Below are positions 26,407 to 34,477 of a DNA stretch of 64,000 bases, piece by piece. Both the position numbers and the translations under genes were made by a program. The DNA is from Lentibacillus sp. Marseille-P4043 (lineage in GTDB: Bacteria; Bacillota; Bacilli; Bacillales; Amphibacillaceae): NCBI RefSeq assembly GCF_900258515.1, contig NZ_LT984884.1, positions 596,935 to 660,934 of the forward strand, given 5' to 3'. The number at the start of each line of letters is the position of its first letter. The stretch's first letter is position 1. A model generated the notes under the pieces. That model was not told the origin of the DNA, ran no database searches, and saw only the letters and a list, made by a program, of their open reading frames with translations.

Positions 26407-27383
26407 CATTCTCTATATTTATATGCAAGATTAATGTATGGCTCAATTTGACAGAAGTTCTTTACCCACTCAAGACGTATATATGCTTCATGTGGATACT
26501 TTGTATATTCATAATCCTTTCTTGGATATTTAATACCTATTTCTTTATCTATCTTGTCTTGAATTTCTAAACCTAACCTTAAATCCTTCTCTCCAATATG
26601 GAGTATTAAACATCTTTGTCTTGCAGTTGTTAGAGTAGCAAACTTTGTTTTCCCCACCCTTTTGTAGCCTATTCCATTACTTGTCCCTGCATCTACAACA
26701 TTAAATTCTTCATTAGCCCAAATATAAGCATCTATTTTTCTTGCAAGTTCTCTTGCTTTTGATTTCTCAAACTTCAAAAAAAAATATTCTTTTGACTTTT
26801 GCTTGTCACCTATACTATTAATGTTACAAAACTCCTCAAACTGAAATAATAAAAAGCAGGTAACTAAATCATTTTTCCTTTCAAAGCATTGACTTTGCTT
26901 CTTAAAGAAGTTCCTAATTTCTTTCCACGTTATGATTATTGGTTTATTTTTTACTATTTGTTCATTTGCAAAGTTCTTTTTATGCCTATTTAATTGCTCT
27001 TGTTCTAAATATGAGTTAAAACCTATTTTGTTTTCAATCAATAGAGAAACACTATCAGAGATTATTGCTCCATCAGGTATACCATATTTCTTAGACGCTC
27101 CTGCCTTTAATATGTTACTTTCTGCAATTCCGACTACTGCAGCAATTGATGAAACATTTGAGAGTGCTGAACTTAATTGATAACGGTATTCATAATTCTC
27201 CATATAAGCGCCTTCAATCCCTAACATCTTTATAAAAGATGTAGTCAACTCAGGAGATGAATGTTGTAATACATTTAAAAATGCTTTTGTTACATTATTT
27301 TCAACCTGAAGTATATGTGTCTCTTCGGAACTGTTTTTAGTCTGTCCCCTATAGTAATGAAATATATTTTGGTAAATAGACAT
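26406..27383 (-). CDS. PD-(D/E)xK-like nuclease, unknown family
   Basis: 325 residues. Near residues 98-120 the sequence YGIPDGAIISDSVSLLIENK fits a PD-(D/E)xK core: Asp, a strand and E-x-K (here ENK), with a preceding acidic helix. The rest shows basic patches (KARELARKIDAYIW, TTARQRCLILHIG) consistent with nucleic-acid binding. No known restriction family is recognised and no methyltransferase is next to it. It is the second of two minus-strand genes converging on TrlF; the upstream one also has a nuclease-like core. Ribosome binding site weak (GAAAGAGTG). Confidence 0.55.
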   Translation of the reverse strand: MSIYQNIFHYYRGQTKNSSEETHILQVENNVTKAFLNVLQHSSPELTTSFIKMLGIEGAYMENYEYRYQLSSALSNVSSIAAVVGIAESNILKAGASKKYGIPDGAIISDSVSLLIENKIGFNSYLEQEQLNRHKKNFANEQIVKNKPIIITWKEIRNFFKKQSQCFERKNDLVTCFLLFQFEEFCNINSIGDKQKSKEYFFLKFEKSKARELARKIDAYIWANEEFNVVDAGTSNGIGYKRVGKTKFATLTTARQRCLILHIGEKDLRLGLEIQDKIDKEIGIKYPRKDYEYTKYPHEAYIRLEWVKNFCQIEPYINLAYKYRE

Positions 27384-27475
27384 ATTTTCACTCTTTCTTC
27401 GAATCTTTAATCTGCTTTATACCTTTTCTAGATATGAAAGGTATTGAAATACAGTTTAGTTCTTTACATTAGAGT

Positions 27476-28120
27476 TTAGGTTCCAATTAGTTCAGTAAAC
27501 CAATAGTCACCATATGAATCCCAGTTGAAAAAGTAATCTTTATTAAGGGTAAAATCAATACCATACCCTCCAACAGGCGTTGAAAAGTTGGCACCTGAAT
27601 TTATTCTTGTGCCATCAGATATATCATAAGCCCAACACTTTGCATTCTTATTTAAAGGATAAACTGATGTTCTGTAATTAGACATAACTAAACTTATACC
27701 TATATCAGCAATATTTTGACTGCAATATTGTTCAAGTAAAAATAGATCATAATAAACATCTTTCATAAAAATATCATGTGCTCCTCTTGGTCTTCCTGAA
27801 GAGGCAAATTCTTTGTAGCATTTCAACTCTATTGCAATTGTATACGTTGACAAATCCAAATCAGTACCTTTTATTAATATATCTATTTCTTTTGTTTTAC
27901 CATTAACAAAGCATGTTGACTCCAATTCTATTTCTATTTTCTGTCTTTCATTAAAAATAATTAGCGGTATGAATTGTTGCAGAATATATGCATACTTTAA
28001 TTGCATTGATGCCTCTTTATTAATTTTTATTAACCCACTTCCAACTTTTTGAGAAAATATTTTCCATGAGTAACTAACAATACCCCTTAACCGTTCAAAA
28101 AAGTTCTCGCTTAATACCAT
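27476..28120 (-). CDS. PD-(D/E)xK-like protein, unknown family
   Basis: 214 residues. The region near residues 78-105 reads KEIDILIKGTDLDLSTYTIA followed by IELKCYKEF, the spacing of a nuclease core (D...E-x-K with strands on both sides), followed by GRPRGAHDIFMKDVYYDLFL. This type of core is frequent in small restriction or Mrr-like proteins. The C-terminus is aromatic and unrecognised. Start at 28120, AAAAAAGGTGATTATAAA site. It lies 93 bp upstream of 26406-27383 and is probably transcribed with it. Confidence 0.55.
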   Translation of the reverse strand: MVLSENFFERLRGIVSYSWKIFSQKVGSGLIKINKEASMQLKYAYILQQFIPLIIFNERQKIEIELESTCFVNGKTKEIDILIKGTDLDLSTYTIAIELKCYKEFASSGRPRGAHDIFMKDVYYDLFLLEQYCSQNIADIGISLVMSNYRTSVYPLNKNAKCWAYDISDGTRINSGANFSTPVGGYGIDFTLNKDYFFNWDSYGDYWFTELIGT

Positions 28121-28275
28121 TTTATAATCACCTTTTTTAGTAGGATGTTTCCATAATATAACAGGAAATATTATTAATTTGAAGTATAAACAATAACCTA
28201 ATTAGAAGTCACAACTAAAATTTTACTTTATAATTAAATAAAAATCTTTTTATAACCTCGAAAAGGAGAATTTTT

Positions 28276-28377
28276 ATGACTCAGCGAAGAGACCACATAA
28301 TAAATATTCTGGCAAAAAAATATTATGAATTTCTTTGTTGTCTTAAATATAATGAATCAGTGAATTTTAATTTCTAA
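28276..28377 (+). CDS. possible 33-residue peptide or gene stub
   Basis: Frame MTQRRDHIINILAKKYYEFL... of 33 codons starting 8 bp after a perfect AAAAGGAG site. It is the only plus-strand frame in this gap (28121-28687). The first 20 residues are amphipathic and basic; it could be a real small protein or the 5' stub of a deleted gene. No match recognised. DNA after it (28380-28500) shows nothing else. Confidence 0.35.
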   Translation: MTQRRDHIINILAKKYYEFLCCLKYNESVNFNF

Positions 28378-28506
28378 AGGAAAAAATATCAATCATTTTA
28401 AGCGTTTTATTTAGGAGCAAATATCCATCACTTAATCATGTTCAAAAGTGATTCTAGAGCCATTTAAAAGAATAATTTTTAAAGGATTATATTCCTAATA
28501 TAACGC

Positions 28507-28538
28507 AAAAAAGACAGGTTATTTACCTATCTTTTTTT
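28507..28538. terminator. rho-independent terminator
   Basis: AAAAAAGACAGGT, loop TATTT, ACCTATCTTTTTTT; lies between the 28276 frame and the 28688-29059 gene and can serve both strands. Confidence 0.65.
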
Positions 28539-28687
28539 ACGATAATAGTATTTAGTAATTTGTAGTATAAGGTTGATACCAGAGGAGCGGGATCTTTTAG
28601 TCAACTATGTTTATAGATATTTCTCCCATGAGATCATTCTAATCTGTCTTTAGTTCATCATTTATATCTACAATTTTTGCTATTCAC

Positions 28688-29059
28688 CTAATATTTACTT
28701 AACATTTCTTTTTGGTAATCAATTATGCTGTAGATATAATTAAGTTCCTCTAAATTACAGTAATACTTATGTCCATCTTCAACAGAGATTTGCACAGGAT
28801 AGTGTTCACTTGACTTATCTACTTTTACATCAATAAAACCATAAACTCCTGAATGGACAATGTCACAAATATCCTCAACGTAAAAGTTTCTAAGAACCAT
28901 TATCAAATCCCTCCTGTTAAGAATGAATTCTTCTAAATCACCACCAGTATGAAGTTCTAATAGCACCGTATTGCCTGTTGCATATGTTATAGTTACCCTT
29001 GATGCACTATTATAAAAATCATTAATTTCTACTAATTCTTCTACACTTAATTTAAGCAA
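28688..29059 (-). CDS. hypothetical protein
   Basis: 123 residues if started at TTG 29059 (TTGCTTAAATTAAGTG), seven bases after AAAGGAGGTGG; a GTG at 29068 overlaps that site and is less likely. Beta-rich middle (RVTITYATGNTVLLELHTGG) and an acidic end with ISVEDGHKYYCNLEELNYIY. No family recognised. It is the last gene before the second paralogue flanking the defence island. Confidence 0.5.
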   Translation of the reverse strand: MLKLSVEELVEINDFYNSASRVTITYATGNTVLLELHTGGDLEEFILNRRDLIMVLRNFYVEDICDIVHSGVYGFIDVKVDKSSEHYPVQISVEDGHKYYCNLEELNYIYSIIDYQKEMLSKY

Positions 29060-29156
29060 TATTACCACCTCCTTTACCCTTTACTTCAAGATTAAGTCGA
29101 TTATTACTGCATTTTTAGAACAAGAATTTTATCAACACATTCGGGAATTTAATCAA

Positions 29157-29189
29157 TTAAAAAGACAAGGATTTCACTCCTCGTCTTCT
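29157..29189 (-). terminator. terminator related to that at 15679-15706
   Basis: Minus strand AGACGAGGAGTGAAATCCTTG then TCTTTTT, overlapping the end of the 29174-29539 gene. Confidence 0.55.
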
Positions 29190-29539
29190 TTCAAATAAAT
29201 AGGATTCAATTTTTCAGCCAGTTTTAGACACTCGAAAATCGCATCATCAACTAGAATGTACTCGCTCAAAATGGCATCTATATTTTGCTTAAGACCTTCA
29301 AAGGTTGCAAAAACATTGTCTCTAATCTCTGTATTGAAAACTTCGGTTAAAGAATTCTCTTTATTAACCTTTGCTAGCCTTTTGTCGAACACAAATAAAA
29401 AGTACTGATATTGAGCGAACCCCTTGTACTGCTTCCAGTTGATTTTTTTAAAGCGTGTAATAATAAATTGATAATCTTCGTGATGGAATTCAACAATTTC
29501 ATTTTCCATTGGTTTTCTTGAGTGATTTGTTTGCTGCAA
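29174..29539 (-). CDS. hypothetical protein, paralogue of 15709-16068
   Basis: 121 residues from a TTG at 29539 (MQQTNHSRKPMENEIV). This start is chosen because AATGGAGGAGATACAC matches the AATGGAGGAGATTACTC before the paralogue; longer in-frame starts exist. Shared blocks with 15709-16068 include EIVEFHHEDYQFIITRFKKI, the FLFVFDKRL strand and the QNIDAILSEYILVDDAIFEC helix. Together the two genes bracket the 16.1-29.1 kb defence island. Function unknown. Confidence 0.55.
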   Translation of the reverse strand: MQQTNHSRKPMENEIVEFHHEDYQFIITRFKKINWKQYKGFAQYQYFLFVFDKRLAKVNKENSLTEVFNTEIRDNVFATFEGLKQNIDAILSEYILVDDAIFECLKLAEKLNPIYLKEDEE

Positions 29540-29781
29540 GTGTATCTCCTCCATTATCTTATGAAAATTTATACATGACGACTCTTCCAGATAATGAAGG
29601 AAAAACCTTGATTTTTGAAATGAATTTACAAATTGCTTAAAATTGATTTTCCAGCAATATTTCAACCCTTTAAGACCTTTATGCCGGGTTTATTTTTTAG
29701 TTATTTCTAGCAGAAAAGAAATAGGTATTTATACCTATCCATCGTTCTAAACCATTTTTACTTTCTAGTATTCTTAGCAAA

Positions 29782-30297
29782 TTAAATAACGAGCATGAAA
29801 TTATCAATTTTATCTTCAATATCATATTTATCATTTAGGTCTGTATAGTTTTTTAATAGTTTCTGGATTTCTTCTTTACTCAAAGCATCTAATAAAACAT
29901 CTTTGAAATCCTGATATTCTTCCTCATCATCTTCCTCAATGTATGTATATTCATCTACATAATCAACTAAATCCCATTTTATATACTTTAAAAGTTCCTC
30001 TTCGTTATCAAATAAATCCCTGAATCCTACTTTTTCTGCTTGAATTAAAATGTCACCCTCGTTTTCATCAAAAATAGTTATGGAAAAACCATTATCTTCA
30101 AGGTGTTTATATAGTTGGAACGGGGACAGTTCATTGAATTGATTTAATGGGAAATCATATTCATCTACTCCTGAAACAGTATTCAAACCTACCCGATAGC
30201 ATCTTCCCTCCTCAGTAATTACAATTTTTTGTCCATGGACTCCATGAATGTATTCTAAAATGAAATCTTTACTATCCTTTATTTTAATTTCTTTCAT
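29782..30297 (-). CDS. hypothetical acidic protein
   Basis: 171 residues, strongly acidic (a run with EEDDEEEYQDFKD near residue 120). The start at 30297 has an AAAAGGAGGATGATATATT site and overlaps the stop of a coding-like 34-codon frame (30294-30398) by the ATGA arrangement. A beta-rich N-terminal third (KIVITEEGRCYRVGLNTVSG) is followed by helices. No family recognised. Confidence 0.5.
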   Translation of the reverse strand: MKEIKIKDSKDFILEYIHGVHGQKIVITEEGRCYRVGLNTVSGVDEYDFPLNQFNELSPFQLYKHLEDNGFSITIFDENEGDILIQAEKVGFRDLFDNEEELLKYIKWDLVDYVDEYTYIEEDDEEEYQDFKDVLLDALSKEEIQKLLKNYTDLNDKYDIEDKIDNFMLVI

Positions 30298-30398
30298 AAT
30301 ATATCATCCTCCTTTTCTGGCCGTTTACACGGGTGTTCACCTTCCCATCGTGTAACTGTACGTTCGTTCCCGTATTCCCCTAATGTACAATTAAACGT
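30294..30398 (-). CDS. possible small upstream frame without clear start
   Basis: A 34-codon frame with very protein-like content (CTLGEYGNERTVTRWEGE, HPCKRPEKEDDIL) ends in TGA overlapping the ATG of the next gene. It lies behind AAAGGAGGTGGAGG but no ATG, GTG or TTG in this frame is found after the site, so it may use a rare start or be a remnant. In another frame the same site leads a 17-codon TTG frame. Confidence 0.35.
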   Translation of the reverse strand, partial: TFNCTLGEYGNERTVTRWEGEHPCKRPEKEDDIL

Positions 30399-30910
30399 CC
30401 TCCACCTCCTTTTTTTAATGTGGAAAATAACTCCGTATTAGGAACGGAACTGGTTACTTTTTTTATCAATTTGTTCACTAAGTTAGTTGTATCATAAATT
30501 CCAAAAGACAATATCGATATAAATAGAAATTCTTGATGGGATATTTTCATTTGGCTATTATATTAAATCGTGAAAATAGTGAAATTAAATATCTTATTAT
30601 CAATATCTATTTTTATCAGGAAACGCCATTTAAAAGGGGGTTATTTTTAATCCTATACAATCATATAAGGAAACCCTTAACTAAAATTATAGAGCCAATT
30701 CCCCCTACATTTTTCAGTGATTTAATACTAAATAGACTATTGCAATAAGATATTTAGAATTACTATATATCAGAACGGATGAAGTAATTTTTGATTAACT
30801 AATAATAAAAAAGAGCAAGATAGAAAATTACTTCCTAGTCTTACTCTTCTTTCTTACTGTTATAAAATTTACTAACCTAACCATGAAAAATTAAAGCGAT
30901 ATATACCTAT
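30399..30910. other. intergenic region between cargo and tns operon
   Basis: 512 bp with no convincing gene. The 71-codon plus-strand frame at 30533-30748 has no ribosome binding site. A hairpin at 30807-30855 (see terminator entry) marks the end of the tns operon. Confidence 0.4.
30807..30855. terminator. terminator downstream of the tns operon
   Basis: AAAAAAGAGCAAGATAG pairs with CTAGTCTTACTCTTCTTTCTT; imperfect but long, 55 bp after the tniQ stop. Confidence 0.5.
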
Positions 30911-32818
30911 TTAACGAACCCATAGGCACAAGTTATTCTTCTCAATAATTAATTTTATTGCTTCTTCCTGAAGGTCTTTCTGGAAGTTTTCCCTAATCCC
31001 CGCCTTTCGATATATTCTCCATAAAGATAAATCCTGACCGTCTTTCTCTAACTCTTGTACTGCCCATTGTAACCTTCTAATTTGAAAATCCTTAATACTC
31101 TCAGTTTTGTCATTCAAATACGCTTTTGTCATTGGTAGTTTATCAAGGTGTTTTTCCAATAATGGTCTAATTCCAATTCTACTACCTACTGAACTTATCG
31201 TAATACGTACGGGCTTCCCGACAGTCAACATATCATTGACTGCAATTCTTACATTTTCGTAAATTTCCTCGTCCCGTTGCTCCCAGTCAACCCTATGATT
31301 ATCGTTGACTGTTGATTTTATTTTAGGGGAGTTTCGATTCAACCAGTTCCTATCATTTCGGTACAGCCATGTAAACACTCTATTGTTAAGTTGGCGTAAT
31401 TCTGTTTTACTGCTGTGCGGATACTGTTTTATTAAATTCAGCCATTCTCTTCTGAAACTTTCTTTCTTCTCAACAGAAGAATCTTCCTCATTGATATTTA
31501 CAATTTTTTGATCTTCCCCACCTCTTTTTAACCAGTATGTTTTCAAATCTAATTTCTTCGCATATTTTTTGACTGTGGCTGGGTCTACAGCCAATTGCCT
31601 TGCCGTTTCCCTTAAACTTAGTCTTTGATTAGTAAGTTTCTTTAATTTGTTTTCCCATACAGAGCCAAAATGCTTAATCTTTGTTATTTTATATCTGTCT
31701 TTTTCTTCACGATCAGGGCCCGTTCTGAGGTAAACAAAGCCGCAATCACATATAAAAACACCAATAGGACTTTTACTATCTGCACCATACTTTAATTCCA
31801 TATCGTTAATCACAGGTTTTAAATAATGGCTAGCAGCAGAATTCAAACATGGCCATGGTCTCTCTCCAAAGGGCTTGTACTCAATTTTTTTATTAAAAAT
31901 ATGTGAAGGAGAAATCCCCAAAAAATGTGTAAATAAAAGATGTCTGATAGGATGGCTTGATTTATTGTTTCTCCGAATCATTTCATATAGCCAATTACTA
32001 TTACTATTGAAATCAATGTCGGATTGAACCATTTTTAAAAATCTATGACCATAGAAATTCACGAATGATTCTAACAACTCCTTTTGTTTTATCCTACCGT
32101 TTATATTTGCAATCCCAAGTTCTTTTAGCCTATTGATATACTGTCCTTTAAACCACTTTAATGATTTATTTTCCATTTTGTTATTTAACAGATAATCAAT
32201 ATCCTGTGCAATATTGATTGCCTTATCCATGATATTGTCAGGGTAATTTAACTTAGGGTAATTTATTTTGCAAGTTTCTGGAGTGGCTAATCTATAATCA
32301 TGTTTGTTATAACCCCTAACAGGGACTTGGCTATCATAAAGCGGGGTGTTATGCTCTGGACAAACAAGAACTCCCGGTATTTGATGAATTCTATGCCAAT
32401 ACATTTCTCCAAGATTATACATCTCCTCATCGGCACATTTGGGGCAAAATTTAAAGTACTGATTAAACTTAACTGAACTTGCCATCAAACCAATTCTATT
32501 GTAAATACTGCCCCCCTTGTCCCCAATCATAGATTCCTTAACTTTAGCAGCATGTTCAGAAGACAGGAAAGCAGCGTAGAATGGATACAGTGTATGATTT
32601 GCAATTAAGTATTCTGGCGTATAATGATGGCCAACAGGAAGGTTTTCCATAATACGATAGATATGAGAAGGCAAGTCCATTATTGCTGTAATACTGTCCG
32701 TACCGTATATATCCTTTTGTGTGGCTTTAATACTGACGTTTCCACTACGAACGTGGTATCTCGCCAAAACGCTATATAAAAGTTCATCTTTATACGGTAC
32801 TGGAAAGAAGGTCATCAT
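30911..32818 (-). CDS. tniQ: TniQ/TnsD family target-selection protein
   Basis: 635 residues. The N-terminal TniQ part starts MMTFFPVPYKDELLYSVLAR and has the zinc-binding FCPKCADEEM (~124) and VCPEHNTPLYDSQV (~152) motifs, matching TnsD. TnsD-type proteins bind the 3' end of glmS and guide insertion just downstream; the element's position beside glmS agrees with that. The C-terminal half contains a helix-turn-helix-like LSLRETARQLAVDPATVKKY near 405. Gap of 6 bp after tnsC. No TnsE gene is seen. A 66-bp fragment of a related tniQ lies at 41111-41176. Confidence 0.92.
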   Translation of the reverse strand: MMTFFPVPYKDELLYSVLARYHVRSGNVSIKATQKDIYGTDSITAIMDLPSHIYRIMENLPVGHHYTPEYLIANHTLYPFYAAFLSSEHAAKVKESMIGDKGGSIYNRIGLMASSVKFNQYFKFCPKCADEEMYNLGEMYWHRIHQIPGVLVCPEHNTPLYDSQVPVRGYNKHDYRLATPETCKINYPKLNYPDNIMDKAINIAQDIDYLLNNKMENKSLKWFKGQYINRLKELGIANINGRIKQKELLESFVNFYGHRFLKMVQSDIDFNSNSNWLYEMIRRNNKSSHPIRHLLFTHFLGISPSHIFNKKIEYKPFGERPWPCLNSAASHYLKPVINDMELKYGADSKSPIGVFICDCGFVYLRTGPDREEKDRYKITKIKHFGSVWENKLKKLTNQRLSLRETARQLAVDPATVKKYAKKLDLKTYWLKRGGEDQKIVNINEEDSSVEKKESFRREWLNLIKQYPHSSKTELRQLNNRVFTWLYRNDRNWLNRNSPKIKSTVNDNHRVDWEQRDEEIYENVRIAVNDMLTVGKPVRITISSVGSRIGIRPLLEKHLDKLPMTKAYLNDKTESIKDFQIRRLQWAVQELEKDGQDLSLWRIYRKAGIRENFQKDLQEEAIKLIIEKNNLCLWVR

Positions 32819-32824
32819 TTCACA

Positions 32825-34477
32825 TCACCCTGTCTGACCGAAATCGTATTCATAACTCTTGATAAAACCCCCATTACCAAGACCTTCATAGGCTGTTTTG
32901 TTTTCCTTACGACATTCAACAACTAAGGTCCTTATATCATTCTCTACAGAAGATTCTTCTTTCTTTCGTTTTTTATTTCGTTTAGTTGAAGCGGATATAC
33001 CCTGTATGGTCTTAACAACCAGTTCGTTGATATCCAAATTCGCCTCTTTTTCAGTAATTTCTTCTACAACCTTTTGAACCTCGGTAGGTTCAAAATCCAA
33101 TTCTATAAGTTTCAAAATTGCCTTTTCTTTTATTGAAATACTCATTTCTTGTTCTTTTTTCTTTTGTGTTCTTTTTATTGCCTCCATCTTCATTTGCAAA
33201 TCAACAGAAGCCCTTTCTTTTTCCATAAATCCTAAAAAATCTACGTCCACTGTACTGATATCTTCAAACTTTGCAATCTTACTAATGTTGCCCGACTTCA
33301 AAGCCTGAATCATTGGCCTAACAAGTTGCAAATGCTTACTAGCCACCTGACTAATTGTTTCTGGCATTATTTCTTCTCTTTCCATCATAATGGCCTCAAT
33401 TTGAGCCATGGCATAAAGTTTTACAGCGATATCAATAATACCTTGGCTTTCCTCATACAGGATATTTTTAAAATCATCCGTTAAAGGAATCTGTTTTCTT
33501 GTCCATTGATAGCCCCAAAGAGCATTAATCAATAAATCCCAGTTTTGGTCGTTTTTCAACCTATCCCAAATCATATCCCCTTGACCACTTCCCCGTCTTG
33601 CCTGTCTAAATTCGCTTTGCAAAATAGACAATCCAGCGGGTGTTCCTACTAAAATAACTGGAACTCCAATTGTATTAACTAGTGTTACAAAAAAGTTCAG
33701 CATCTTCTGATCCCCACCACTTTTGGCTTTACTTAAATGCTGAATCTCGTCTATAACTAAAACGCCCAGCCCTGTGTTTCTCGCTATTTGAGACATAATC
33801 ACCAACATATCATTTATAGTTTTTCTACCTAGGCCAAATTTTTTATGATACTCTGTTCCTAATAAATCGTCTACCTTACGGAAAAATTCCAAGGCTAGTC
33901 CTCTCAAGGAAGAATCAAATGGGCAATCAAGTTTAAGCCATACAAGTTGATACATACTGAAATTTACTCCATTATAGTCTTTATGAACAATGACTTGAGG
34001 GTATAAAGATAAAATCCTATTTAAAGCCGTTGTTTTTCCCATGCCACTTACACCGATTATCGTAAATCCTGCTGCTGTTGTTCTAAAAACACTATTATTG
34101 CTTAATTCACTTTGCAATCCGTTGATATTTCGATGCCCTTCCTGCAAGCCCTGTGCATATCCGGTTCGAAAAGGATTTCTTGCCAAATATCCCTGCCGAA
34201 TAACTCTGGAAATTCTACTTTCCAAATCCAAGTGTATCCATAACGGCTGAAAACATTGGAATAATCTTTGTACCAAATGAATGCGATAATGTTTATCTAG
34301 CATTCTTGCTTTTGAATTGTATTCGGCATATATAGCCATTTTTTCAATGGCTTCCTCTGTAGAAAGGATAGAGGGAAGTGCTTCAATGAAGGGATTCCCT
34401 CTATATTCCTCAATAACCTGTTCCCCGTATTCAGCGACAACAGCATCACAACCATTTGGAATGATGACTCTATTCAT
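32825..34477 (-). CDS. tnsC: TnsC transposition AAA+ ATPase
   Basis: 550 residues. Walker A IIGVSGMGKTTALNRIL (~138) and Walker B GVLVIDEIQHLSK (~236) are intact; VPVILVGTPAG follows as sensor 1. TnsC assembles on target DNA, links the target selector to the TnsAB transposase and gives target immunity. The start at 34477 overlaps the end of tnsB by 8 bp. The C-terminal 150 residues are charged and helical (KRTQKKKEQEMSISIKEK), the region where Tn7 TnsC contacts TnsA/TnsB. Confidence 0.93.
   Translation of the reverse strand: MNRVIIPNGCDAVVAEYGEQVIEEYRGNPFIEALPSILSTEEAIEKMAIYAEYNSKARMLDKHYRIHLVQRLFQCFQPLWIHLDLESRISRVIRQGYLARNPFRTGYAQGLQEGHRNINGLQSELSNNSVFRTTAAGFTIIGVSGMGKTTALNRILSLYPQVIVHKDYNGVNFSMYQLVWLKLDCPFDSSLRGLALEFFRKVDDLLGTEYHKKFGLGRKTINDMLVIMSQIARNTGLGVLVIDEIQHLSKAKSGGDQKMLNFFVTLVNTIGVPVILVGTPAGLSILQSEFRQARRGSGQGDMIWDRLKNDQNWDLLINALWGYQWTRKQIPLTDDFKNILYEESQGIIDIAVKLYAMAQIEAIMMEREEIMPETISQVASKHLQLVRPMIQALKSGNISKIAKFEDISTVDVDFLGFMEKERASVDLQMKMEAIKRTQKKKEQEMSISIKEKAILKLIELDFEPTEVQKVVEEITEKEANLDINELVVKTIQGISASTKRNKKRKKEESSVENDIRTLVVECRKENKTAYEGLGNGGFIKSYEYDFGQTG

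Noticed and set aside
28276..28377. Toxin-antitoxin antitoxin stub
   Set aside because: The 33-residue frame has no recognisable antitoxin motif and no partner gene; kept only as a possible small CDS.
30533..30748. 71-codon plus-strand frame
   Set aside because: No ribosome binding site, start near A/T-rich DNA and no recognisable protein pattern.
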